Below are positions 17,706 through 26,400 of a stretch of DNA of 64,000 nucleotides, one piece after another. The stretch lies in the NCBI RefSeq assembly GCF_020991085.1, contig NZ_CP087719.1:1942001-2006000 (forward strand). Direction: 5' to 3'. Below the pieces are notes generated by a model. That model had not been told where the DNA came from. It made no database searches and saw only the letters and a list, made by a program, of their open reading frames with translations. A program made the position numbers and the translations under genes. This DNA comes from Roseomonas sp. OT10 (GTDB lineage Bacteria > Pseudomonadota > Alphaproteobacteria > Acetobacterales > Acetobacteraceae). Each line of letters opens with the position of its first letter. Within the stretch, counting starts at the first letter, position 1.

Positions 17706-17764
17706 GCCCCGCCCCAGGACGCGCGCCCGGACGGGGCGCCGCGCGCGGCCGGCGCCCCTCCCCC

Positions 17765-18457
17765 GTGGCGGCGGCACGTCCGGCGGTGCCGCTGCCCGGC
17801 TGGCTGGCGGCCCGGATCCTGCACCAGGACCCGGACGTCCTGATCCTCGACAAGCCCGCCGGCCTGCCGGTGCATCGCGGCCCGCGCGGCGGCGGCAGCC
17901 TGGAGGACTGGCTGCCGCTGCTGCAACAGGGCAAGCGCCACCTGCCGCAGCCCGCCCACCGGCTGGACAGCGACACCGCGGGCTGCCTCGCGCTCGGCCG
18001 CACCAAGCCGGCCCTCGCCGCGCTGGGGGCGCTCTTCGCGGGCGGGCGGGCCGAGAAGACCTACTGGGCCGTGATGTCGGGAACGCCGCCCGGGGGGTCC
18101 GGCGTGCTGGACGCCCCGCTGCGCAAGGTCAGCCACCCCCGCACCGGCTGGCGCATGGAGCCGCACCCGGAGGGCCAGCCCGCGCGCACCGCCTGGCGCG
18201 TGCTCGGGCGGGGCGAGGGCCTGACCTGGCTGGAGCTGCGCCCGGCCACCGGCCGGACGCACCAGCTCCGGCTCCATTGCACCCTGCTCGGCGGCGCCAT
18301 CCTGGGCGACCCGCTCTACGGCGCCGCCGCCCCGGGGGGGCTGCACCTGCTGGCGCGCTCCCTGCGCCTGCCGCTCGACCCGCCGCGGCGGGCGGAGGCG
18401 CCGCTGCCCGCAGCGATGCAGGCGGCATTCGGGCGCTGCGGCTGGAACGGCTCCTGA
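17765..18457 (+). CDS. RluA-family RNA pseudouridine synthase
   Basis: 230 residues starting at GTG 17765 (VAAARPAVPLPGWLAARILHQ). The GTG is chosen because the domain starts immediately after it and the long upstream extension overlaps the aminotransferase. LILDKPAGLPVHRG and the catalytic loop HRLDSDTAG (Asp68) are present, with GRTHQLRLHC as the RluA/C motif. No S4 domain. The substitution of DTAG for the commoner DTSG is minor. RNA target unknown. Confidence 0.88.
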   Translation: MAAARPAVPLPGWLAARILHQDPDVLILDKPAGLPVHRGPRGGGSLEDWLPLLQQGKRHLPQPAHRLDSDTAGCLALGRTKPALAALGALFAGGRAEKTYWAVMSGTPPGGSGVLDAPLRKVSHPRTGWRMEPHPEGQPARTAWRVLGRGEGLTWLELRPATGRTHQLRLHCTLLGGAILGDPLYGAAAPGGLHLLARSLRLPLDPPRRAEAPLPAAMQAAFGRCGWNGS

Positions 18458-18500
18458 ATCCGGGTTAGTGGCTGCTTGTGACGGTCTCGGTCGAATCGCG

Positions 18501-18518
18501 CCTGCCTGCCTGCCTGCC
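18501..18518. repeat. CCTG tetranucleotide microsatellite
   Basis: Four and a half perfect CCTG units lie in the 142-bp gap before the sensor-kinase gene. Such tracts can change length by slippage and so alter leader spacing; no evidence of phase variation can be seen from one sequence. Confidence 0.55.
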
Positions 18519-18599
18519 GCCCGCGCCATCCGGCTGTGACAGTCCCGGCAACGGGGCCCCTTCCCCCCCGGCCGGGGACGGCCCTGCCAGCCCTCGCCC

Positions 18600-20276
18600 A
18601 TGCCCATCCTGAAGACGACCGGGCGGGCGCTGCGGGGCTGGTCGGTCAGCGCCCGCCTCGCCCTGGTCTACAGCGCCTTCGCGCTGGTGATCACCCTCGC
18701 CGTCATCGCCTATGCCAGCTGGCGCGGACAGGTGGAGACGCGCCGCGGCGAGGCCCTGCTGGCCAACGACCTGCAGCGCGTGGCCGAGCGGATCGTCAAC
18801 GTGCTGAACAGCGACCGGAACGGGCTGGCCCTGCTGGCCCGCACGATGCGGCCCTTCCTGGAGGCGGAACGCTGCATCGGGACGCTGGACGCGGCCGCCC
18901 GCAGCCTGCCGTCGGAGGTCCTGGCCCTGTACCTGGTCGGGCCGGACTTCCAGGTGCGCTGCTCCACCCTGCCCGGCCTCGTCGGCCGCACCCTTCCCCT
19001 CGCCTCGCCCCTGGTGCAGGCGGTGGTCGCCGCCGGCCAGGGCGGCATGGGGGGGCTGGCCACCAGCGCCTGGACGGGGCGCCAGGTGGTCGGCGTGCTG
19101 GAGCCGGTGCTGGCGGACGGCCGGCTCCTCGGCATCCTGGCGGCCCCCGTGGACGTCGCACGGCTGGGTGGCGTCGCGGACCTGCTGTCCACCCGCCCCG
19201 GGGCAAGGCTCTGGCTGCGCGACGTGGACGGGCAGAGCGCGCAGTTGCTCGGGCCGCCCCCGGCGAAGGACGCGGCCGAGCCGCAACTGACCTCGGAGGA
19301 CTGGCCCCCCTATGGCGAGCCGCTGCGCCTCGCCACGCCGCGGCTGGGGCTAAACCGCGACTACATCTTCGTCGCGCGGCTGACGGGCGACCTCGCCCTG
19401 GTCGGACGCTTCCCGCGCGAGGCCAGCTCGGCGCGGCTGGTGGCCGAGGTCGCCGTGCCGGCGCTGGTCGTCGGCGGCCTGCTGCTGCTCGGGCTCGGGA
19501 CGCTGATCTGGTCGCTGAACCGGCTGGTGCTGCGGCCCTTGCAGGCGGCGACGCGCCGGCTGGAGACGCCGGGGCCGGTGCCGCCGCCCAGCGACGAGCA
19601 CGCGGCGCCGGCCGAGATCGCCGACCTGATCCGCCGGCTGGGCGCGACGCGCGCGACGCAGGAGGAGTCGATCCGGCTGCGCGACCTGCTGCTGCAGGAG
19701 GCGCACCACCGCATCAAGAACCACCTCGCGCTGGTCAGCTCCTTCCTGCGCCTGCAGGAGCGCCACGTGCCCGACCCCGCCGCCGTCTCGGCGCTGCGCG
19801 CCGCGCAGGGGCGGATGATGGCGATTGCCGCGACCTATGAGCTGCTGCACGAGGTCGGCGGCGCCGAGGTCTCGCTGGACCGCATGCTCCTGCGCTTCGC
19901 CCAGGCCCTGCCGCAGCGCCATGCCGGCAGCGGCGGCAGCGCCTCGGTGGAGACGGACCTCGTGCCGCTCAGCGTGCCGGCGGACGTGGCCGTGAAGCTC
20001 GGCCTCGTGGTGAACGAGCTGGCGACCAACGCGCTGAAATACGGCCGGCCGGGCGGCAAGGTGCGGATCGGCCTGCGCCCGCGCGGCGAGGGCTTCGTCC
20101 TGACCGTCGCCGATGACGGGCCGGGCCTTCCCGTCGACGCGCCGCGCGGGCTGGGCATGACGGTCGCGGAATCCCTGGTCCGGTCGGTGGACGCCACCCT
20201 CGTCCGCCTGCCCGGGCCGGGGACGGTGTGGGAGATCACCTGGACACCGGCGCCATCGGTGCCGGCGCCGGGCTGA
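18600..20276 (+). CDS. Membrane sensor histidine kinase, HisKA_2 type
   Basis: 558 residues. TM1 at about 17-40, an extracytoplasmic sensor region of about 240 residues with Cys92 and Cys121 that could form a disulfide, TM2 at about 283-305, and a short HAMP-like stretch. The HisKA_2 phosphoacceptor region QEAHHRIKNHLALVSSFLRLQ has the likely phosphorylated His370. The ATPase N box is NELATNALKYG and the G box DDGPGLP. The sensor region resembles dCache/DUF-type sensors but no ligand can be named. There is no response regulator next to it, so it is an orphan. Its last 41 bp overlap convergently with pbpC. Confidence 0.9.
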   Translation: MPILKTTGRALRGWSVSARLALVYSAFALVITLAVIAYASWRGQVETRRGEALLANDLQRVAERIVNVLNSDRNGLALLARTMRPFLEAERCIGTLDAAARSLPSEVLALYLVGPDFQVRCSTLPGLVGRTLPLASPLVQAVVAAGQGGMGGLATSAWTGRQVVGVLEPVLADGRLLGILAAPVDVARLGGVADLLSTRPGARLWLRDVDGQSAQLLGPPPAKDAAEPQLTSEDWPPYGEPLRLATPRLGLNRDYIFVARLTGDLALVGRFPREASSARLVAEVAVPALVVGGLLLLGLGTLIWSLNRLVLRPLQAATRRLETPGPVPPPSDEHAAPAEIADLIRRLGATRATQEESIRLRDLLLQEAHHRIKNHLALVSSFLRLQERHVPDPAAVSALRAAQGRMMAIAATYELLHEVGGAEVSLDRMLLRFAQALPQRHAGSGGSASVETDLVPLSVPADVAVKLGLVVNELATNALKYGRPGGKVRIGLRPRGEGFVLTVADDGPGLPVDAPRGLGMTVAESLVRSVDATLVRLPGPGTVWEITWTPAPSVPAPG

Positions 20277-22320
20277 GGACCGCCTCCGCCCCGGCGGGCG
20301 CCCGGGCCTCGCCGCGCACCCGGACCGGCACGCTGACCGCCGCCCCTTCCGCGTCCAGCACGGTCACGCGGTAGAAGCCCGGCCCCGGGGGGGCCCAGGC
20401 CGTCTCCCGCCGCGCCGGCAGGCTCGGCAGCGGCACCCCGTCCACCAGGAAGGTCAGCGGCCGGCGCCCGCCCAGCGCCCGCAGCGTCACGCCCGCCGCG
20501 TCGCCCTCGGCCAGGATCTGCGCGCCGGGCGGTGGGAAGAGCAGCCGCAGCCGGTCGCCCGCCCCGGCCGTGGCGATGGGCGTCGGCGCGGCCTCGGGCG
20601 CCGCCGGCACGGGGCGCGGGGCCGCGGGCAGCAGCGCGAAGGTGCGGGCCAGCAGCGGCAGGGCCAGGGCCGTGCCCGTGGCGGCGCCGGTACCGACCAG
20701 CAGCGGCGTGCCGTCCGGCCGCCCGGCCCAGATCCCCGCGACATGCGCGGCATCGAAGCCCACGGCCAGCGCGTCGCGCCCGCCCCAGGAGGTCCCGGTC
20801 TTCCAGGCGATGCCCGCCGGACCGCCGCCGGGGAAGGGCCGCGTCAGGATGGCCGCCACCTGCCCCGCCGCGCGCGGGCCGATGGCGGGGCGCAGCCCCG
20901 CCTGGCCCTCGCGCCATACCAGCCGCCCCGCCCGGCCGCCATCGCCCAGCGCGGCCGTCGCGCCCACCAGCTCGCGCAGCGTCACCCCCACCCCCCCCAG
21001 GGCCAGGGGCAGGGAGGCATCCGCCCCCGGCGGCAGCATCGGCGCCACCCCGGCGGCCTTCAGCGCCGAGAGGAAGGTCCGCGGCCCGAGACGGTCGAGC
21101 AGCGCCACCGCCGGCAGGTTCAGCGACCGGCGCAGCGCGTCGGCCGCGCTGACCCGGCCGACGAAGCCATGATCGAAGTTCTCCGGCGCATAGCCGCCGA
21201 AGCGGGTCGGGGCGTCGTCCAGCGGCGTGTCGGGACGGGCCAGCCCTGCCTCGAAGGCCAGGGCGTAGAGCAGCGGCTTGAGCGCCGAGCCGGGCGAGCG
21301 CCAGGCGCGGGTCAGGTCGAGCGCCCCGGCGCGCGCCTCCTCGCCCCAGGCGCCGCCGGCCAGGGCACGGATCTCGCGGCTGCGCAGGTCCGCCACCACC
21401 GCGGCGATGGAGGCGCGCGGCGGCAGGTCGCGGCGCGCCTCGGCCAGCAGCGCCTCCAGCGCCCGCTGCAACCCCGCGTCCAGGGTGGTCCGCTCCTCGG
21501 CCGCCCCGTCCCGGACCACCTCCCGCGACAGGTGCGGCGCCAGGGCGGGCATGGGCTGCCGGGCCTGCGGCACGTCCTCCGCCAGCAGCGCCCGGTCCGC
21601 GGCGGTGATCCCGGGGGCCGAGGCGGCGCGCGAGGTCAGCAGCGCATCCCGCGCGGCACGGGCGGCGGCCGGGTGGCGATCCGGGCGCAGCGCCTCCGGC
21701 CGGCGCGGCAGGGCGACCAGCAGGGCGGATTCCGCCGGGTCGAGCTGGCGTGCCTCGCGTCCGAACCAGGCCAGCGCCCCGGCCCGCACCCCCTCGAGGT
21801 TGCCGCCCATCGGCGCCAGGGTGAGCCAGATGCGGAGCACCCCGGCCTTGCCGTGGCGTGCCTCCAGCTGGACCGCGCGGAAGGCCTCGATCGCCTTGCT
21901 GCGCAGGTTGCGCGGCCGCGGCTCCAGCAGCCGCGCCGCCTGCATCGACAGGGTGGAGCCGCCGGAGACCACCCGCCCGGCCCGCAGCCACTGCCCGGCG
22001 GCGCGCAGCATCGCCAGGGGGTCGATGCCGGGATGCCGGCGGAAGCGCCGGTCCTCGGCCGCGATCAGCAGCTCGACCAGATGCGGCGGCACGTCCTCGA
22101 CCATGGTCGGCAGGCGCCAGACGCCGCCGGGCGCCGGCAGGGCGGAGAGGAGTCGCCCCTCCCGGTCCCGCACCGCGTGCGCGACGGACTCCACCCGCGA
22201 CAGGTCGGGCGGAAAGGCGGCGTCCAGCGCGAGCCCCGCGCCGAGCAGCCCGGCGAGGCCCAGCGCCGCGCCGCAGGCGAGCCGCCGGGCCGCGTCACCG
22301 GACCTCCTCGCGCCCGTCAC
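20236..22320 (-). CDS. pbpC: Penicillin-binding protein 1C
   Basis: Bifunctional peptidoglycan glycosyltransferase/transpeptidase-like protein, paired in many bacteria with alpha-2-macroglobulin. From GTG 22320 it has 694 residues: TM anchor (about 13-32), GT51 domain with catalytic Glu in EDRRF (89) and the GGSTLSMQ motif (120-127). The transpeptidase domain has SxxK as SALK (345-348), SLN (399-401) and KTG (507-509). A C-terminal PBP1C-type domain (about 580-694) follows. The longer reading frame to 22491 lies inside the EEP gene, so the GTG overlapping that gene by 26 bp is preferred. Confidence 0.95.
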   Translation of the reverse strand: MTGARRSGDAARRLACGAALGLAGLLGAGLALDAAFPPDLSRVESVAHAVRDREGRLLSALPAPGGVWRLPTMVEDVPPHLVELLIAAEDRRFRRHPGIDPLAMLRAAGQWLRAGRVVSGGSTLSMQAARLLEPRPRNLRSKAIEAFRAVQLEARHGKAGVLRIWLTLAPMGGNLEGVRAGALAWFGREARQLDPAESALLVALPRRPEALRPDRHPAAARAARDALLTSRAASAPGITAADRALLAEDVPQARQPMPALAPHLSREVVRDGAAEERTTLDAGLQRALEALLAEARRDLPPRASIAAVVADLRSREIRALAGGAWGEEARAGALDLTRAWRSPGSALKPLLYALAFEAGLARPDTPLDDAPTRFGGYAPENFDHGFVGRVSAADALRRSLNLPAVALLDRLGPRTFLSALKAAGVAPMLPPGADASLPLALGGVGVTLRELVGATAALGDGGRAGRLVWREGQAGLRPAIGPRAAGQVAAILTRPFPGGGPAGIAWKTGTSWGGRDALAVGFDAAHVAGIWAGRPDGTPLLVGTGAATGTALALPLLARTFALLPAAPRPVPAAPEAAPTPIATAGAGDRLRLLFPPPGAQILAEGDAAGVTLRALGGRRPLTFLVDGVPLPSLPARRETAWAPPGPGFYRVTVLDAEGAAVSVPVRVRGEARAPAGAEAVLSPAPAPMAPVSR

Positions 22321-23395
22321 GGATGGTCTCCGACGCCCGCTCCTGGTCGCCGGGCGTCGCGGGCGCCGGCGCCTGCCGCGCGGCGGCCGCCGGGCGGTAG
22401 CAGAGCTCCGCCAGGATCGGGAAATGGTCGGAGCCGATGGCCGGCAGCACCCGCAGCTCCGCCAGGGTGAACTCCGGCGTCGCGAAGACATGGTCCAGCG
22501 GCCAGCGCAGCAGCGGCCAGTGCGCGTTGAAGGTGGCGTAGGCGCCGCGTCCGATGCGCGGGTCCAGCGTGCCGCTGATCCGCTGGAACAGCCGGGTCGT
22601 CGAGGACCAGGCGACGTCGTTCATGTCGCCCGCCACCACGGCGGGGTGCGGCGCCGCCTTCATCTCCCGCCCCACGAGCAGCAGCTCGGCATCGCGCGGC
22701 TCGGAATCCTGGCCCGGGACGGGCGGGCGCGGGTGCAGCGCGTGGAAGGAGACCCAGTGGCCGCCCGGCAGCCGGACCTGCATCCGCGCGGAGGGCACGT
22801 CCTCCTCCACCAGCCGGCGCAGCGCCGCGTCGCGCATCGGCAGGCGGGAGAAGACGTGCAGGCCGTAGGTGTTCTCCAGCGGCCGCTTCAATGCGTGCGG
22901 GAAGTCGGCATCTAGCGCGGCGAGCTGCCCGTCCCACCAGGAATCCGTCTCCAGCAGCACCAGCACGTCCGGGCGCTGCGAGCGCGCCAGGGCCAGCAGG
23001 GCCGGCGCCTCGCGGTTGGTCATCAGCACGTTGGCCACCATCACCCGCAGCCGCTCGCCGGCGGGGCAGGCGCCGCCCCGCATCTCGACCGGCCAGAGTG
23101 GGGTGTAGGGCAGCATCCGCGCGCCCTGGTAGGCGGCCGCGGCGGCGAGCGCGGCGAGGCAGGCCAGTCGCCAGGGGGCATAGCCCCGCCACCCGCGGCC
23201 CGGCCGGCGCCAGGCCCAGAGGGAGAGGAGCAGGACCGCCAGCAGGCCGATGCCGATCTGCAGCCGGGGGAAGTCCCAGATCCGTATCCACCATTCGCCC
23301 GTCCGGACCAGGGGCAGGAGCGTCGCCGCCAGCAGCACCGCCCCCAGCACCAGCAACGCGCCCCGCACCAGCGGCAATGCCCCACCTCCCCGCAC
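22295..23395 (-). CDS. Endonuclease/exonuclease/phosphatase-family membrane protein
   Basis: 366 residues: three N-terminal hydrophobic helices (about 8-100) then an EEP (DNase I-like) domain that likely faces the periplasm. Domain start LRVMVANVLMTNREAP, PDVLVLLETD, metal site GDMNDVAWSS and the closing GSDHFPILAEL are conserved. The EEP fold includes nucleases, phosphoinositide and lipid phosphatases, so the substrate cannot be named. It sits between the A2M gene (99 bp downstream of it) and pbpC (26-bp overlap), suggesting a shared cell-envelope role. Confidence 0.87.
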   Translation of the reverse strand: MRGGGALPLVRGALLVLGAVLLAATLLPLVRTGEWWIRIWDFPRLQIGIGLLAVLLLSLWAWRRPGRGWRGYAPWRLACLAALAAAAAYQGARMLPYTPLWPVEMRGGACPAGERLRVMVANVLMTNREAPALLALARSQRPDVLVLLETDSWWDGQLAALDADFPHALKRPLENTYGLHVFSRLPMRDAALRRLVEEDVPSARMQVRLPGGHWVSFHALHPRPPVPGQDSEPRDAELLLVGREMKAAPHPAVVAGDMNDVAWSSTTRLFQRISGTLDPRIGRGAYATFNAHWPLLRWPLDHVFATPEFTLAELRVLPAIGSDHFPILAELCYRPAAAARQAPAPATPGDQERASETIRDGREEVR

Positions 23396-23494
23396 CGGCC
23401 AGCAGCGGGGGGAACACCCGGGGCGGCGCCGGGTTCACCGCCGCCCCGAAAGCGTCATCCGGACGCGTCATCCGACGGGCACGCCCCCGAGCCG

Positions 23495-26400
23495 TCAGGG
23501 CGGCGGGAGCACGGTGATGCGGCCGGTGTTCTGCCGGGCGAAGACGCCCGGGCGGTACATGTCCTGCACCTGCGCCCCCGGCAGCTCGAAGCCGCCCGGC
23601 GTCACGGCGCGCAGCACCACGGCGAAGCGCGCCACCGCATTGGTGGGCGTCAGCTCCGCCGCCACGGCGAAGCGGTCGTCCAGCGCCGCCGTCATCGCGG
23701 GCTCGGTCAGCGTGCCCAGGAAGCCCATCCCCGGCACGTCGCCCGACGGCAGGCGGGAGGTGATCTCCCACCCTGCCGGCAGCCCCTGCTGCACCAGGGC
23801 GCGGTGGCTTTCCCCGGTCTCGGCGCGGGCCTCGACCAGCAGGACGAAGTCCGTGTTCTGCCGGAGGTCGTCCAGGTTCACGTCCGCCCCCTGCAAGGTC
23901 AGGAACTTCCGGCTGATCCGCATCCCCGCCCGCGCCGCCGGCAGCGGCTGCTGCGGCAGGCCCGTGGTCGTCACCGACTGGATCACCGGCCGCGGCCCGG
24001 TGTTCCGCACCACCACCGCCTGGTCCAGCGTGGCGGAGACGACGCGCGCCGGCGGCAGGGCGCGGCCGTCGAGGCTGATCCGCGCCGGCGTCCCGTCCTG
24101 CCCCAGCGCGGCGGCCAGGGCCACGGCCCAGGCCTGCTCCTGGGTGGAGGACCCCTCGGGCGTCAGCTCGCGCGCGCCCGGCAGCCGGGCGAGCTGCGCC
24201 GGCAGGCGGGCCGCCAGCACGCCGCTCTCGCGCAGCAGCAGCGTCACCGCCAGCTGGTCGCGCATGGCGCTGCCATAGTCGTGGTACCACCAGCGCCGCC
24301 CGCCGGCCTCGAGCGCGCCGGTGAAGGCGGCCTCCGCCCGGGGCGCATCGCCGATGCGCGCCAGGGCGGCGCCGAGCTGGGCCCGCGCCAGCGGCGTCGG
24401 CATCTGGTCCATCTGCTCCGCCAGCCGGCGGGTCGCGCCGGGCAGCGGGCGGTTGGCGAGCGCCAGCACGTGCAGCCGGTAGGCCTGGTCCGCGCGCTCC
24501 TCCGGGCTGTCGGGCGTGGTCTCCTCGGCGCGCCGCGCCAGGTCGTCGAGCGCGGCGGACAGCGCGCCCTCCGGCACCGTGGCGCCGGCCGCCTTGGCGC
24601 GCAGCAGCGCCTCCACGGCATAGGCGGAGACCCAGAAGCCGGGCTCGCCATTGCTGCTCCAGAGCGAGAAGGCGCCGTCCCAGCGCTGCTTGTCGAGCAG
24701 CGAGCCGATGGCCGCCGCCATCCGCTGCGCCTGGGTCTCGGCGGGCAGCACGTCGGGGGGCGCCGCGGCCAGGGCCATCACCTTGGTCGCCGCCTGCTCG
24801 GCGCAGGCCAGCGGGAAATCCAGCGCCGCCTGCAACAGCGCCTCCGCGTCATAGCGCACCGGCTGCCCCCAGCGGGCACGCGCCCCCGCCGTGCCGGGGA
24901 CGAAGCGGCCGAGATCGGGCGACAGGCGCGTGTCCACATTCGGCGCCAGGTCGCTCACGGCCACATCCACCAGCGAGGGGCGGGAGGAGCGGATGGTGAT
25001 GCGGCTCTCCCGCCGCGCCGCGAAGCCGTCCGGGCCGGTGACGGCCACGCGGATCACCCCCTCCCCGCCGCCGGTCGCGCGCAGCGTGGCGAAGGGCTGC
25101 GCCCGTGCCCCGGTGCCCAGGCTGGCGGCGAGGCGCGCGGGGCCGTCCAGGGCCAGCGGCCCTTCCACCGTGACCGTGGCGGCGACCTCGCCGGGCGGCA
25201 GCTCGACATTGTGCAGCAGCACCGGCAGGCGGGCGGCGTCCCCCGGCGCCAGGAAGCGCGGCAGCAGCGCCTCGGCCACCACCGGGTCGCGCACCGTCAC
25301 CGCCTTCGCGGCGGCGCCGATCCGCGGCCCCGACCACGCGACGGCCATCAGCCGCAGCTCGCCCGCGAAGTCCGGCAGGTCGAGCGGCACCCGTGCCAGC
25401 CCGTCCGGCCCGATCTCGACCCGCCCCGAGAAGAGCGACACCACGCGCTGGGGCGGGGTGACGCCGGCCAGGTCGGCATTGCCGTCGCCGCCCTGGCGCA
25501 GCGCCGCCAGCTCGCCCTCCGGTGGCGGGATCAGCCGGCCGTAGTCGTCGCGGATGTCCGCGCCCAGGCGGCGGCGGCCGAGGAAGTGGCCGACCGGATC
25601 GGGGTTCGGGAAGCGGGTGATGCGCAGCACGCCCTCATCCACCGCCGCGAGGGTCAGCCAGGCGCCGGTCACGGCCCCGCCCCCGGCCGCGGCGACGCGC
25701 ACGGGGATCTCCACCCGCTGACGCGGCCGCAGCAGATCCGGGGCTTCGATCGCGACCTCCAGGCGGCGCGGCGCCGGGTCCAGCGCCACCCAGGCGAGGC
25801 CCAGGGCCCGCCGCGGCCGGCCCTCGGCGGCGGAGCCGGGGCGGAAGACGGTGACGGCGACATAGGCGCCGGGGCCCCAGGCGGAGTCCACGGGGACCTC
25901 GACCTCGCTGCCGCCCTCGGCGATCTCGACCTCGCGGAGCGAGACGAGGCGGTCGGTCAGCACCGCCACGCTGGCCCGCCCGGCGAAGGGCGCGGCGACA
26001 TGGATCCGGGCCGTCTCCCCGGCGCCGTAGGACGGGCGGCCGGCGGAGACGTCCACCTTGTCGGGGACGTCCAGGCTGTCGGAGCCGACCCAGCCGGAGC
26101 GGAAGCGGATCGCGGCGATGGCCAGCGAGTCGGGCTGCGTCACCTCCAGCCGGTAGCGACCGAAGGGCAGCGACCGGGCCAGCCGCGCCGGGGTGCCGGT
26201 GACGTCCGCGCCGTCGCCGGCCCGGGTGGTCAGCGTCACGCTGTCCACCGGCTCGTCGCGCCACACCGTCTCGTAGCGGGCGCGGCCACCGCGGGTGACG
26301 ATGCGCCAGTCCGGCCGCTCCCGCACCAGCCGGGCGCGCAGCGAGCCGGCGAGCGCCCGGCCCTCCGGCGAGACCAGCGCCACGTCGAAGGCAGCCTCGG

